From Epiperipatus broadwayi (lineage: Eukaryota; Onychophora; Udeonychophora; Euonychophora; Peripatidae): DNA of 64,000 nt. The notes under the pieces were generated by a model, which was given only the letters and a program-made list of their open reading frames with translations, was not told the DNA's origin and made no database searches. Made by a program: the position numbers and the translations under genes. Below, piece after piece: positions 25,050 to 36,931 of this stretch (the first letter of the stretch is position 1; each line of letters begins with the position of its first letter). The stretch lies in assembly GCA_028023455.1 (NCBI GenBank), contig JAQFVV010012446.1, forward strand, positions 7,011,501 to 7,075,500, given 5' to 3'.

Positions 25050-26129
25050 CTTTCTGTTGCCAAAATTGATTCGTGAAGTTTGATCTTTTTGTTTGAGGAT
25101 TGCATTATCTTCTAACCTTCATAGGCTATCAAATCTTCCACTTGGCAGCTATTTATCTCGTGGAAGAAAGAGATGGCATTTTTAGCATATTTTTTATTCA
25201 CTATATTGTGTTCATAAATGTATATTGATTTCAAAATAGGTTGATTCAACAAATTCATGATTCCCCTGTTAATTCTCTTTAATCTATATCTCTTTCCTTA
25301 TATACTCTCAAGATTACTGCTCTTCCAATTTATTTTAGTAAATCCTTCTAGACTTAAAAGTAAATTTCCTTTTTCGCTTAACTTTTTTTCTAGATTTTTA
25401 TAACATTGTTTAGCACTTCCAAATTCTACTTAATCTTCATTCTTCTTTGTCAATTATATATGAAATTATTTACTTAGCGATGTCTTTTCATCTTTGTAAC
25501 ATTATTTGCCTCGCTTGTTTTAGTGCCGTGATAACGTGTCAGACTCAGGAACATGTTTTTCGGATTGATTCCAGTTCCAGGATTTCTGACACTCGAATTT
25601 CCTATGAACTCCCAATCAATAAATCCAAATGATTATTTATTTATATATATAACATTGTTTTTTAAAAAATATCTTCTCTACGTCTTTGAATAGTAGATGA
25701 GTTCTTTGGAAATTGCTATTTAAATAAATAAATAAAAAAGAATGACCTGTGAATAGTTTTTACAATATAGTTGTTTTAAACTCAGAATTGCAGATTCATA
25801 GAAATTAATGATTGATTCAAAAATAGCTATTGCTTTTTTATTCTCCTGTCCAATTTTTATAGCAAGGAACAGTTGTTTTTCCATGTTTTGGCCTCTTTTT
25901 TTTTTTTTTTTGATAGGAAGTACTGAATGGCTTTGCATTGTGATATCTAAATTTGAAAAGTGATTTTACATCAGTAACCCTTATTGTTTGTTTTTTAACC
26001 ATCATTTTTCCATTGGTTGATAGACATCAAATATTGGTCAGTCAAATTGTTATCTAGCTGCTCTTAACTGTAGAGTAAAATTACCTTGCATATATCTATT
26101 AAACTGGAAGTGTCAATAGCTATCTAGTT
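25050..26129. other. No gene seen
   Basis: AT-rich. At about 25510-25590 a faint tRNA-like stretch (AGTGCCGTGATAACGTG ... GGATTGATTCC) may be a decayed SINE. Confidence 0.45.
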
Positions 26130-27065
26130 GTCATATATTTAAATACAGGTATACATTATATTCCTGGAGTTTAGATGTAATTATAGTGGATTAGAACCCA
26201 GAGTTTCAAACTCCCTTCAGCTATCCAATCTATCTCATACAACCGATACACATGACCACACACATGTGGAAAAGACCAATGATCTCCAATATATGTATTT
26301 CATGCTAAACCAGCATTCATCAGTTGAGCAAGATCATCATCTCCCACACATATATATAATCAGTGCTCAGTTTATATTAGCAAATCTTCAGACTTTAATG
26401 GACAGACTTCAATCTACTCCATCCTCTAACTCTTCAGTCATCCACACCATTAAAAATCTGATGATAGAATGCCCAAATCTCTTGATGATGCCAATATGAT
26501 TGTCATGCCCATATTGACTTTGTCACTTTGGCCCCTCATGTAAATACACAGAAGAGGGATGGGCAGGATACAGGATGAATCTGTAATATTTAAATAGGTA
26601 TATTTTACATCCCTGGAGTTTAGATGTAATTATAGTGGATTTGAATTCAGACTTTCAAGCTTTCTTCTGCTATCCAATCTATCTCATACAGCTGATACAC
26701 ATACACATGTGAAAAAGATAAATGAACTCCAATATATGTATTTCATGCTGAACCAACACTTGTCAGTTGGTCCAGATCATCATCTTCTACACATATGTAA
26801 ATAATCAGTGGTTGATTTATATTAAGATAGCAAATCTTCAAACTTTAATGAACAGGCATCAATCTACTCCAACTCTTCAGCCATCCATACCATTGAAAAT
26901 ATTATGATGGAACACCCATATCCCTTGATGATGACAATCATGCTCATATTGATTTCAAGTCATCCTGACCCTTCATGTATAGGACCTTGACCATTTAAAT
27001 ACAAGAAGAGTTATAGGGAGGATACAGGCTTGAAAGTCTGGGTTCAAATCTACTAGTTATCATAT
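26130..27065. repeat. Family B repeat, tandem pair
   Basis: Two direct, diverged copies (about 26150-26580 and 26590-27065) share CTGGAGTTTAGATGTAATTA, TATCCAATCTATCTCATACA and ATATATGTATTTCATGCT. The right end is an inverted match to the left (CTTGAAAGTCTGGGTTCAAATC). The open frame 26266-26499 is repeat-derived. Confidence 0.7.
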
Positions 27066-27256
27066 GTTAAATACATTGGCACAAATCTCACACTTAAACA
27101 AACCAGTGGAATATTAGCAATTTATTGAAGCAGTGAATGTATTTGATTTATTGCCTAATTGTTGATGTCCTATTGGTTTATTTAAGCATGATATCTGTTG
27201 AATTCAGTTCTTACTAATTTTCTTTTTTTCTGAACCAACGTAATATCTAGTAAATG

Positions 27257-27682
27257 AAAATAAACACAGAAAGGGTAGTTTTGTTAATATTTAGCTTTAT
27301 TACTGCCTAGCATGCTTTCAATGTATTTTACTATATCATATTCATGGCATGGTGTGATTAAATGGTTCTTTATGTTAATGCTTAATTAACTGTTCATGTA
27401 TTCGATTTTAATTTGAAATTTAAATTTGGTTATTCAAATAGCCCATTTCTTTGAAATGGATACACTTGTTTCTTTTTTACTCTCTATTTCAAAGAAATGG
27501 GCTATTTGAATATTTAAATTTTAAATTAAAATTGAATACGTGAACAGTTAAGTAACCATTGATATAACGAACTATATCATTATAACATTACTTTCCATGA
27601 ATATGATATAATATTGAAAGCATGCTAGACAGTAATAAAGCTAAATATTATTTTAAAAAACTACCTTTTCTGTGTGTATTTT
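27257..27682. repeat. Large foldback element, arms about 205 bp
   Basis: AAAATAAACACAGAAAGGGTAG at the left and its complement ending at 27682; the arms continue through AGCTTTATTACTG and CAAATAGCCCATTTCTTTGAAAT to a loop of about 25 bp near 27462-27485. The left arm has some insertions relative to the right. Confidence 0.85.
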
Positions 27683-27728
27683 CTTTGTACCAGATATTAA
27701 TTATTGTAGTAATAAAACAAAGTATTAA

Positions 27729-28115
27729 AAGTAACTCAAGCTTCCAATGAGTTATATCATGCTTGCAACCCAATCGCAACCATCCATTAGCCCAGAAGTC
27801 AGACCATAGATGCATTAGAAACATACATTTTTTCGAGTGATTCATATAGAGAAACCCTAATCTTTTTTTTTTTGTCTTTTTCATATGTCTTTGATCATAT
27901 GTTTGATAGAATTGTAATTAATAATTATAAAAATTAAAAAAAGTAAGGTATTTCTCTAGAAATAATGTGTATATGAAAGCTGAAGTGTCACATGTGCTAT
28001 ATGAATCACTCGCCAAAGTGTATGTTTCTAATGTATCTATGGTCCGAGAGGTTGATCTGATTTCTGAGCTGGTGGATGGTTGTGATTAACTCATTGGAAG
28101 CTTTAGTTACTTCCT
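27729..28115. repeat. Foldback element
   Basis: AGTAACTCAAGCTTCCAATGAGTTA at the left and its complement ending near 28115; arms of about 120 bp include CCATAGATGCATTAGAAACATACA. It lies about 50 bp from the preceding foldback. Confidence 0.85.
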
Positions 28116-29071
28116 GTTACGTTATTTATTTGTAAATAGATAATTTACTTATTAATTCATTTATGAATAAATCAAAAGCCTTTAGTCAGTTCTCTCATAT
28201 CTCTGCTTGCTTAAATGATATTCTTTCCTAAATGCAAATTATGAAAAATACTCGTGTAGTTTGTTTCATTTGTGTGTGCATGTGAGAATAAATATATTTT
28301 TTATCTTAAATGAAGCAAAAACATTTTTTTTAATTATATGTTTAGAATTTTAAATATACAAAATGTTTAATTCAATTTAATTTTGGAAAGAATTTATGTC
28401 ACTACCCCTGGAAATTAACTTGTTTTTTTTTTTTGTGAAATGGAAAAGAAAATAAGCGTGACTTTTTTAGGAATGGAAGCACACTATATAATCTTTTTTA
28501 TATATTTTTTTATATATCACTTGCCACAACAATGTTTACGTAATAGTATCACCTAATACATGCATATTACACACATCTAGAAAAATCTGAAACTCTTATC
28601 TGTAAATTAGAGAATAAATTATCAAGATATTATCTTCAAATGCTTTTAACATTCTTAAATTGTAACTGTAAATTAGATTTTAGCATATGGTTGAACTTCT
28701 TATAATCAACCAATAATGCGTTGGTTAAATTCATTTTATAGAAACAATTCAATTGTTGGGAAAAAAATTGAAAGTTAATTTTTTAAATTGAATTTTAATT
28801 AAACCTTTTGAAAATTTTAGTGAATTTTTCTACAGAACATTAATTCCTTTCGATACATGGATGCTTCATCCCTGCTAGAAATATAAATAGCTGCTGATAA
28901 TGATAGCAAACTATATATAATTATTCTAGCTTATTCTTATTTGGATTGAAAGATGAGTAAAGATTGAGGAGGACAGTGTAAGTTCAATATCTTCTACTAG
29001 AAGAGTGTTATTTATCTAAAACAAATTAAATGAATCTGACTACACTCACTAATATATATATAATCTTATTC
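28116..29071. other. No gene seen
   Basis: AT-rich spacer with poly-A/T runs. Confidence 0.55.
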
Positions 29072-29343
29072 ATAGCTGGCTTTAAACCTTAAAACATCAC
29101 ATGATCACTATCTTTCATGCTTGCTCATACCTGTTGTTAAAATAGGCAAAACTAGTTTGGGGATCATGCTTGCTCATACCTGTTGTTATAATAGGCAAAA
29201 CTAGTTTGGGGATATTGGAAGAGTAGGCACTTGATAGGGATTTTACGCACAAGCCTTCTGGCATCCATTGATTACTCTGTCTTGCTTAGCGTGGTACTAC
29301 TGTATGGAGAGAGTTTTGCCTATTATAACAATAGCTGGCTTTA
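29072..29343 (+). mobile_element. Family A repeat with 13-bp TSD and an internal duplication
   Basis: The insertion 29085-29330 lies between exact ATAGCTGGCTTTA copies (29072-29084 and 29331-29343). A 49-bp segment (29115-29163) is repeated directly at 29164-29212 with one or two differences. Only the 3' half of the hammerhead (ACTAGTTTGGGGATATTGG) survives. Confidence 0.7.
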
Positions 29344-30569
29344 TGGGTTCTGACATTTGATAATATTTAATTATCCTATAAATTGATTTTTTTATATATT
29401 TATATTTTTTAACTGTAGACATCATTAAAATACTTGCAAATATTTGGGAAAGCCACAATTGTCTGGGAGAGAATGGGGATTAAAACAATTTAGCAAAATA
29501 TAATAAATTGCTGAATGGCTTTGTTGCTCTTGAATTCATAATAAACTTAAGAACCTGAAATGCCATAACTGGAATCAATCCAAGTCTGACATTCTTGTTC
29601 ATTAAACCACACATGGCTAAAAACTATTGTGCATTAAATTTTACTATAATTTATCCCAAAGAACTCATTGGAATATTGTTGTTTGTTTTTTTTTTTGTTA
29701 CCAAGATCAAAATCCAACATGGAATTCATATGGAGTAGCTCTGTAATAGAGGACTCGTTAAATATAGTCAGAGATAAATTTAATATTTAGTTTCAGTTTG
29801 TCATTGTATGTTCCACTTTCTTATGGCACCTTTTGGAAACCATATTATCTGTGGGATTCATACATGAAAGAATATATTGACCCTTGTATAGATACCAAAA
29901 TTAACTAATGAACAGCTTCCTACTCTTCTATGCAAGTTTGGTAGTCATGTAAACCGCAGGAAAGAATCTCACAAAATACACTACATTACCAGATGGTACA
30001 AACTGTTTAATCCTAGATTGTTTTATCAGGCACTAACTGATTGACTTTTTAATAAGAAAGGGTTTTACTTGTGTTTACTAAAATATTTCTTATTCTAAAT
30101 AGAATCATATGAATAATATCACCTCTGCCTTTTTTTTTCTTTAATCCACGCTATCTGAAATGAATAAGAAAAATATGTATCGGGGGGGGGGGGTATATTT
30201 AATGACATCAGAGGGCAGTGATGAAGAGTAGAAACAGTATGTTAATGACTTCTAAGTGATCCTTAATCCCAAAATTGGAAAAATATTTCAAGAATGAAAT
30301 AAAAATTCTACAAATAGAGAGTGGAGTTTGCCGAAGCATAAACCCTTTGTATAGCTTTTTATCAAAATAAATTGAAGGGGAGGGGATTAGTATGGCTATC
30401 TTCCAAAGAAAATGCGCCAATAATTTTCTCTGTCCCCAACTATGACTGGGCGACCAGCATTCAAATATACAATAAAATCAAAACAGATAACAGCGCATAT
30501 ATATTTAGCAATAACAATTAAGAAAAAGAATTACTATGCAGATCTTTACATAAATATAAGATCTGCATT
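29344..30569. other. No gene seen
   Basis: AT-rich; a weak SINE-like B box (GGATTGATTCC on the minus strand, near 29565) and a G12 run at 30181 only. Confidence 0.5.
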
Positions 30570-31972
30570 TGAGCGCAACTAATTCACAAAGTTATATACC
30601 AAATGTCTAAATGATAAAGATGTACCGGAAGATTGGAAGAATGCAGTAATAATATTAATATTTAAAAAAGGTGATAAAGATGATATTAGAAATTACAGAC
30701 CTATCATCCTTTTATCAGTTTTATATAAAAATTTTACCAAAATAATTACAACTCGTCTACAGAGAACTTTGGATTTCCACGAACCAAGAGAACAAGCTGG
30801 ATTTAAAAGTGGTTTTAGTACAATAGATCATATCCAGGTATTGAGAGAAGTTATAGAAAGGACAAACGAATATGAGTTGTCATTATGTTTTGGATTTGTA
30901 GATTATGAAAAGGCATTCGATTCTATACACATTTCTTCAGTGATTAAAGCATTGGATCATCAAGGTATAGATCCAGGATATTGTCATATTTTAAAGAATA
31001 TTTATAAAAATGCAACAGTAACAATTAGTTTACATAATGATACTGGAAAAATCAACATTGAGAAAGGTGTAAGACAAGGTGACTCCATATCTCCAAAACT
31101 CTTTACAGCAGTGCTGCAAGAAGTATTTTGTGGATTAAAATGGGAAACTAAAGGAGTGAAAGTAAATGGAGAGTATTTAAGTCATTTAGATTTTGCAGAT
31201 GATGTAGTTGTTTTTGCAAATAATGCTTCAGAGCTGCAGGAAATGTTGCAGGAGTTAGCAGATGAAAGTAGAAAAGTAGGACTAAAGATAAATGTTAAAA
31301 AGACTAAAGTAATGTTTAATCGATTTGCTCAAAATATGAAAATAAAGATTGATTATGAAGAATTAGAAGAAGTTAACAGTTACAAATACCTTGGTCAGAT
31401 TATTAATACAGATGGAAACATAATGGAGGAAATTAATCATAGAATTAAACTTGTTTGGAGTGCTTTTGGTAGAAATAACTTGATACTAAAAGGAAATATG
31501 CCTATGTGTTTGAAAAGGATGGTTTTTAACAAATGTGTTTTACCAGTTCTTACTTATGGATCTGAGACTTGGACACTTAATAGAAGAGCAATACAGAGAC
31601 TTCAGACCACTCAAAGGAGTATGGAGAGATGTATGTTGGGAGTAACAAGAAGAGATCGAAAATGCAATGTATGGGTAAGACAACAAACAGGTGTTACTGA
31701 CCTTATTGAAAAAATTAAAAGATTGAAATGTAGTTGGGCTGGACATATTGCTAGAAGAGATGATAATAGATGGACAATTGAAATTTTAAACTGGATTCCA
31801 AGAGATTGTAAAAGACTCCGAAGGAGACCACATGTGAGATGGATGGATGAAATAAGAAAATGTGCAGGGGTGTTGTGGAGAAGAGAAGCTAAAGATCGGA
31901 GAAGATGGATTAAACTTGGAGAGACCTTCATCTTGCAGTGGATTGATAATGTTTGATGATGATGATGATGAA
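30570..31972 (+). mobile_element. RTE retrotransposon copy, 5'-truncated
   Basis: Extent of the recognisable element: homology starts about 30570-30583 and ends at the (TGATGA)n tail. 5' truncation is the normal outcome of target-primed reverse transcription. No TSD was identified. Confidence 0.85.
30583..31956 (+). pseudogene. RTE-type LINE reverse transcriptase, 5'-truncated
   Basis: An uninterrupted frame runs from the stop at 30580-30582 to the stop at 31954-31956 (457 codons; the first internal start-like codon is TTG at 30769). It begins inside the reverse transcriptase domain (PEDWKNAVIILIFKKGD, RNYRPIILLS), continues through FVDYEKAFDSI, GVRQGDSISPKLF and the catalytic FADD box (31188-31206), and ends with the YGSETWTLNRR and WAGHIARRDDNRW segments characteristic of RTE elements. 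The apurinic endonuclease domain that should precede it is missing. A short (TGA)n microsatellite tail follows at 31956-31971, as in RTE elements. The intact frame means recent insertion or a young family. Confidence 0.9.
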
Positions 31973-32023
31973 TTCACAAGTTGATTACTGAATGTCAAAT
32001 AATGTGTATACAGTTAGGTAAGC

Positions 32024-32088
32024 TATTATTCATTTTACCTTCACTATCATCTTTCTATTATTCATTTTACCTTCACTATCATCTTTAT
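32024..32088 (+). repeat. Tandem duplication, about 32 bp
   Basis: TATTATTCATTTTACCTTCA-CTATCATCTTT occurs twice in succession. Confidence 0.85.
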
Positions 32089-32683
32089 AACACCACCCTC
32101 TAATAGTCTCTTGAGGTGTTCAAAATAATAATAAAGACTGAGATGGTCTGTTAAAAGTACTAATCAGCTTAGTGACCTACAGGAGCTAAGATCCTGGGAA
32201 TGAAGTTCTCTGATAATGATCTATTGCTCCACAACTCATGGAACAGAGACAGTAGCGGCAAGAGTCCCCAGTCCTTTTTTTCTATCAAATTTATAATCGT
32301 TTCCTTATCTTTTTCTGGAGCATTTTTATTCTGCTTTGGTCTCAAACAATGAAATTTAGTCTTGGGAATTTATTTCCTTATCTGTAAGGTTTTAGATCTA
32401 TACAATTAATTAGTGTCTTATGAATTCATTTCCGTTTAAGATAATTTATAAGGTCTATTCGATTAATTAATATATACATGAGTCTGTGTTTATTTTAACA
32501 TTGTTTTATTTGAACATTTCTTTTCAATTTGTTTAGCAGCATTCTTAAGTTTAAAATATTATTTAATATTTTGCAGAAATGACTTGAAATTATTGAACAA
32601 AAATAAAGTATTGTTAGTACTAATTTCAAATTGTACAAAACAAATAGCTAAATTAATTGTTCAATTAGATAGATCTAAAGTGA

Positions 32684-32806
32684 AATAAATATTTTCTATG
32701 TCAAAGATTGATACTATCTAAAACTATGGCGGCTGCGTACCTCAATTAGACAACGCAAGACAGAAATAAATATTTTCTAGCAAAAGATTGATACTATCTA
32801 AAACTA
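32684..32806 (+). repeat. Spaced direct repeat, about 43 bp
   Basis: GAAATAAATATTTTCTA then AAAGATTGATACTATCTAAAACTAT occurs at about 32684-32727 and 32763-32807, separated by a GC-richer 36-bp spacer (GGCGGCTGCG). Confidence 0.8.
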
Positions 32807-33409
32807 TAAAATAAAGTTAAAAAAATCTAAGCGTATTTAATTTATATTATAAGTCAGTTGTAAATTTTTTCTAAGGAGAAAAAATTACATGTTGTAAAGA
32901 TAAAAAATCAATAAAACAACAAAATACAATTAACAGTTAAAAAACAAGTCTTAAAACAAGTAGTTTCAATTTGGTTTTTTATTGATAAAAGGATATTTCA
33001 TGTAGTGAAATGGGAAAAAATATATAATATTTACAGATTTTTCTGAACTCCAACTTATCCATATTAATTACCACATGAAATTGAAAAGACTTTTAATATG
33101 CCTTTAGAGTTTGTAAGAAGTTTGAGTGCTGAAAATAACAGAACTAGCCATGGTCCATGGACTTTGGGCTCCAGAATCACTATCTCAAATTATGCAGCAC
33201 CCAAATCATGGGGGTAAGGTTCTTAATTAAAGAGTGGAAATGGAGCTGCTTGAATGGAATATTTGGAAAGTTGACATATATGGTCAAAAATAGTGGACTT
33301 TGTTTTTTAAATCACGTAGATTTTATAATGTTGTTGATAATAAGATCCCCTACCTAAAAAAAAAAAGGAAAATATTGATAAGTTGTAGAAAGGGTCATAT
33401 TTAATATAT

Positions 33410-33625
33410 ATCATACCACTTCCAACTGTCTTATATATTTAACTATACTATTTTTAACCAAAACTTTAGCAGTTTTGACTGTCTTGCAGTCATCATCAGA
33501 TATACGTCAAAACTTTACTCTTACAGATGACTGCAGGATGGTCGAAACAGTAAGAGTAAAGTTTTGGTGTAAAAAATAACATTGTTAAGTGTATAAGAAG
33601 GTTGGAAATGGTATGTGTAAATATA
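33410..33625. repeat. Foldback element with hammerhead-like remnant
   Basis: CATACCACTTCCAACTGTCTTATA at the left and its imperfect complement ending at about 33622. The centre has a shorter perfect helix ACTTTACTCTTAC/GTAAGAGTAAAGT around GATGACTGCAGGATGGTCGAAAC, which resembles the SINE tail at 5096-5123. Confidence 0.7.
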
Positions 33626-34863
33626 GAAATCAATACATAAGGAAAGGAGGAAGAAAGTTGTATTAGTCATATTTAATACATATTATCATACAACTTTTGG
33701 AAATACCGAGTTTAGAGTATTTGACTGGATTATCTTTCACATTGATTTCAAAAAGAAATATGTCTCGTTGATTAATATATATTATAGTTTTATACTTTAG
33801 CTATAATATCAGGTGTTGTTCAAATTTCTAATATAGCTTTTTTAAAAAAAAAAATGCTAGAATAAATTGTATTGAAATTTGGCAAACTTTATTGGGTCAT
33901 CAAAATTAATTGTGTTATTCCATATCTTTAGTTTATTATTGTCTAGATCAGGTTTGCTTAACCATATTGTTAAGCAATAATTCCCGTTCTGGTGCACAAG
34001 GGTGCCACAGATGATGAATATTAAATATATATGAGAAAGAAGTGATTCAAATGAATCGTACAAAACAAAGGAACTTTCTATGATAAAAATGTTACATTGG
34101 TTACAGCACTGTATATATACACATTATGTAATACATGCGTACGAGTATGTGTTTATGTGTGCGTTTGTGTCTGCAGTTACTATTACGAAAGATGTATATG
34201 CTGAAATAAAGATTCTAAATAGTTAACACATTAGTACTTATAATTCAATTCCTAATCAATTTTTTAGCGTTTCTGAAGTAATTTTATCATGCATTTATTT
34301 TATCAAAAAATAAACAAGAAAAGGGGAAATGTTATTGAGTCATTGCAAGTTTCCCATCTTTAGACTGCGTAATGACTGGTACGTGGATGATTCAAAGGCT
34401 TAATCGATCTGCTTTGTTGAAAGTTCTTTCGTAGAAGCTATATTTACACATTAAAAGCTTTTGTTACGTTTTGTTATTTATTCATTGAATTGAAAAAAAA
34501 AAAAGATTTTTTTTTTTAAATATATATATATGAAAAGATCGAACTCGGAATATAAACCAGCAATTAATTGAGAACTCATTATTTACTTAAAAAAAAATAA
34601 AAATAATGCGATCACTTTCGGAAAGTAAATTTAATATGAACCCCCACGTAGATTTTGACATTTCCATGACCGTAGAAACAAAAAATAAACTTAATTTTAA
34701 ATTCTTTTTTTATTGTTGTTTTTACTCAAATAAAAAAGATCGAAAAAAAAAGTTTTTTATAAATCTAAGAGTTACTTTATATATATATCCAATTCGAAGG
34801 GATGTTGTAAAGCTATTGTTCTTTCTAAATCTAATTTTGGGTCAGTAAACTTTGCATATATAT
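33626..34863. other. No gene seen
   Basis: AT-rich. The frame 34606-34848 is A/T-homopolymeric and not protein-like beyond its first residues. Confidence 0.5.
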
Positions 34864-34977
34864 ATAATGTTAAACAGGCAAAACTCTCCATACTGTATGG
34901 AGAGATTTGCCTGTTTAATAACAGTTATGAGCAAGCATAAGAAATGGTGATCATGTGATGTTCAGTGGCATAATGTT
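34864..34977. mobile_element. Minimal family A element: hairpin plus tail, 8-bp TSD
   Basis: The insertion 34872-34969 is only 98 bp. TAAACAGGCAAAACTCTCCA and its reverse complement form a nearly perfect hairpin with almost no loop at 34872-34919, followed by the family tail. ATAATGTT flanks it (34864-34871, 34970-34977). The ribozyme and all interior sequence are absent. Confidence 0.65.
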
Positions 34978-35694
34978 GTATATTACATGTACTCGCTAGA
35001 ATAAGATCAAGAACACACCTATAAACTTATTTTTTAGAGCAGGGACAAGCAACCTTTTTTTTTTATTATTGGCATACCAACTCGGAGTTATCCGTTGTAT
35101 ATGAGGTACATAATTTTTGGAGTTCAAAATAAAAAGTAAAAATGTAAAAATTTATTTTGTTTTGAAATGTAATATTTTTACATTAAAACGGGCAAAACAC
35201 TCTATACGCATTGCCTCTCAGTGCAAGCCATAATAATCAATGGATACCAGAAGTCGTGTGCATAAAATCCCCATCTAGTGCCTACTCATCCAAATCCCCA
35301 GACTAATTTTTGGCTTGTGGCCTTCGTCAGTGAGGAGCCTTGGATCTGATAGCACTGCACATAAATCTTAGGATTTAATGCAATCCTTCAGCAGCCCTCT
35401 TTTATCTCTACTTAAAACTATTGAAAACACCATAGATCTAAACTCATTTCAGTACCTGCACATTTAGGTGTCTTTGTTTCTTTAATAATCAACCATAGCC
35501 ACCACTATCCTATTAGGCAGGATTGATTTTAAGCCAATAAACATCACATGATCACCATTTCTTATGCTTGCTCATAACTGTTATTAAAACAGGCAAAACT
35601 CTCTATATGTATTGCCACTCAGTGCAAGCCAGAGTAATCAATGGATGCCAGAACGATTGTATATAAAATCCCCATCTAGTGCCTATTCATCCAA

Positions 35695-35740
35695 TATCCC
35701 AGACTAGTTTCTGGCTTGTAGCCTTCGTCAGTGAGGAGCC
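35695..35740 (-). ncRNA. Hammerhead ribozyme-like core, minus strand
   Basis: Read on the minus strand: CTGACGA (35725-35731), GGC/GCC stem II around TACAA, GAAAC (35707-35711) and GTC (35702-35704). Inner stem I is present with one G fewer than consensus; the outer ATCCAA partner is replaced at the foldback junction. Confidence 0.5.
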
Positions 35741-35954
35741 TAATAGGATAGTGGTGGCTATGGTTATTAAAGAACCAAAGACACCAAAATGTATAGGTAC
35801 TGAACTGAGTTCAGACCTGTTAAGCTACTGAGCTTGGATTGAAAATATTATGGTGTTTTCAATTTAAGACTCATAGTTTTGTAGTTAAGTAGAGATAAAA
35901 GGTGTCTGCTGGAGGGTTGCCTTAGATCCCAAGATCTAGGTGCAGTCCTCTCAG

Positions 35955-36013
35955 ATCCAAGGCTCCTCACTGACGAAGGCAACAAGCCAGAAACTAGTCT
36001 GGGGATATTGGAT
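35955..36013 (+). ncRNA. Type I hammerhead ribozyme-like core (complete copy)
   Basis: ATCCAA 35955-35960 and TCCTCA 35964-35969 pair with TTGGAT 36008-36013 and TGGGGA 36000-36005. CTGACGA 35970-35976; stem II GGC/GCC around AACAA (one loop base differs from the 59386 copy); GAAAC 35990-35994; GTC 35997-35999, predicted cleavage after 35999. It is not inside a recognised gene. Confidence 0.68.
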
Positions 36014-36157
36014 GAGTAGGCACTAGATGGGGATTTTATGCACAACCCTTCTGGCATCCATTGATTATTCTGGCTTAAGTTTTGCCTGTCAGTTATGAGC
36101 AAGCATATAAGATATGGCGATCATGTAATGTTTATTGGCTTAAAATATTTTAATAAA

Positions 36158-36541
36158 TCATAGCAAGATCGAAATTATTATTTGCAAAAATTTTGAGTGC
36201 TCTGCTTTGGAAATCATTGCAAATTTATAGACCGCCCTTGCTCTAATGTTTGTTAATGTGCTGCCCAAGATGCATAAGCATTTGAAACATTTTAAGGACT
36301 GTTCGTCATCATAATTGAAATGATCACCTGCATACTTTAGTGCAGTAGTAGAGTGAGTGATTATATTCCAAGATCCTCTGATCAATTCTAATTTTGGCAT
36401 TTCTTCCCCAGCAATAAAGCCATTCAATATTTTTTTAACTGGAATGACATCATCATGAATAAAAGTTGTATCCGTAGAGATTATAAGCAATGCATATTTG
36501 TATGTGCCTATATATATAAACGAATAAACACATTCTATCAA
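36158..36541 (-). pseudogene. Unidentified protein-like reading frame
   Basis: A 127-codon minus-strand frame whose central part (residues about 25-115) looks like real protein rather than AT-rich noise: FIAGEEMPKLELIRGSWNII, HSTTALKYAGDHFNYDDEQ, LKCFKCLCILGSTLTNIRAR, FAMISKAEHSKFLQ. I do not recognise the family. The first 25 residues are probably flanking sequence. No convincing splice sites flank it, and it abuts the compound family A element. It may be a retrocopy fragment or a lone exon. Confidence 0.35.
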
Positions 36542-36931
36542 AGACTATTTTACAACTTATATTTTGAAAATGTAAATGAACCTGATTGTGGACTTTCAAG
36601 GGCTTGCAGGCTAAAAATTGCCCATCCCGCTTTTAGAGTTTCATAGTGAAAATTTTTAAACTACACTTTATGATAAATCATTATTACCAGTTATAACAGA
36701 AAACTTTTTCAAAATGCTTACAATCTTTTCATTTCTTTATATAAATATGCTACCCATGTTTTTTTTTCTCCTTTTACAGCTCCCTCTTACTTCATTTTAT
36801 CTTCAAACATTTATCAATTTCCTGCAGAATATGCGGTATCTCAGATTCACAGTTTCTCTTTTTCATATCAGTTCGGCCACCTTCGTTGTCTCATCCATCT
36901 ATTTTTACATATGATCTTTTTAAACATAGAG

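Larger units (their letters stand above)
31973..33409. other. No gene seen
   Basis: Contains only the short direct repeats listed separately. The 66-codon frame at 33157 is not recognisable. Confidence 0.5.
35171..36151. mobile_element. Compound family A element (about 960 bp) with three hammerhead-like motifs
   Basis: Two minus-strand units (35185-35560 and 35570-35790) and one plus-strand unit (35800-36143) form a head-to-head foldback; the ends match the family A termini. Hammerhead-like motifs: minus 35301-35330 (CTGACGA present but GAAAC is AAAAT, so broken), minus 35702-35731 (core intact, outer stem I lost), plus 35955-36013 (complete). A possible 8-bp AT-rich TSD (AATATTTT, 35171-35178 and 36144-36151) is weak evidence. 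The interior has no coding frame of note. Confidence 0.65.

Noticed and set aside
33486-33585. Hammerhead ribozyme in the foldback at 33.5 kb
   Set aside because: GAAAC and a stem II are present, but CTGATGA reads CAGATGA and the would-be cleavage triplet GTA is itself paired in the perfect ACTCTTAC/GTAAGAGT helix, so the geometry does not fit.
34606-34848. N-terminal exon of the SLC25A42-like gene
   Set aside because: The first residues look plausible but there is no donor in phase 0 and no similarity to the carrier N-terminus.
36714-36914. Possible exon after a TTTTACAG acceptor
   Set aside because: An alternative frame reads about 60 residues, but no donor, partner exon or homology was recognised.
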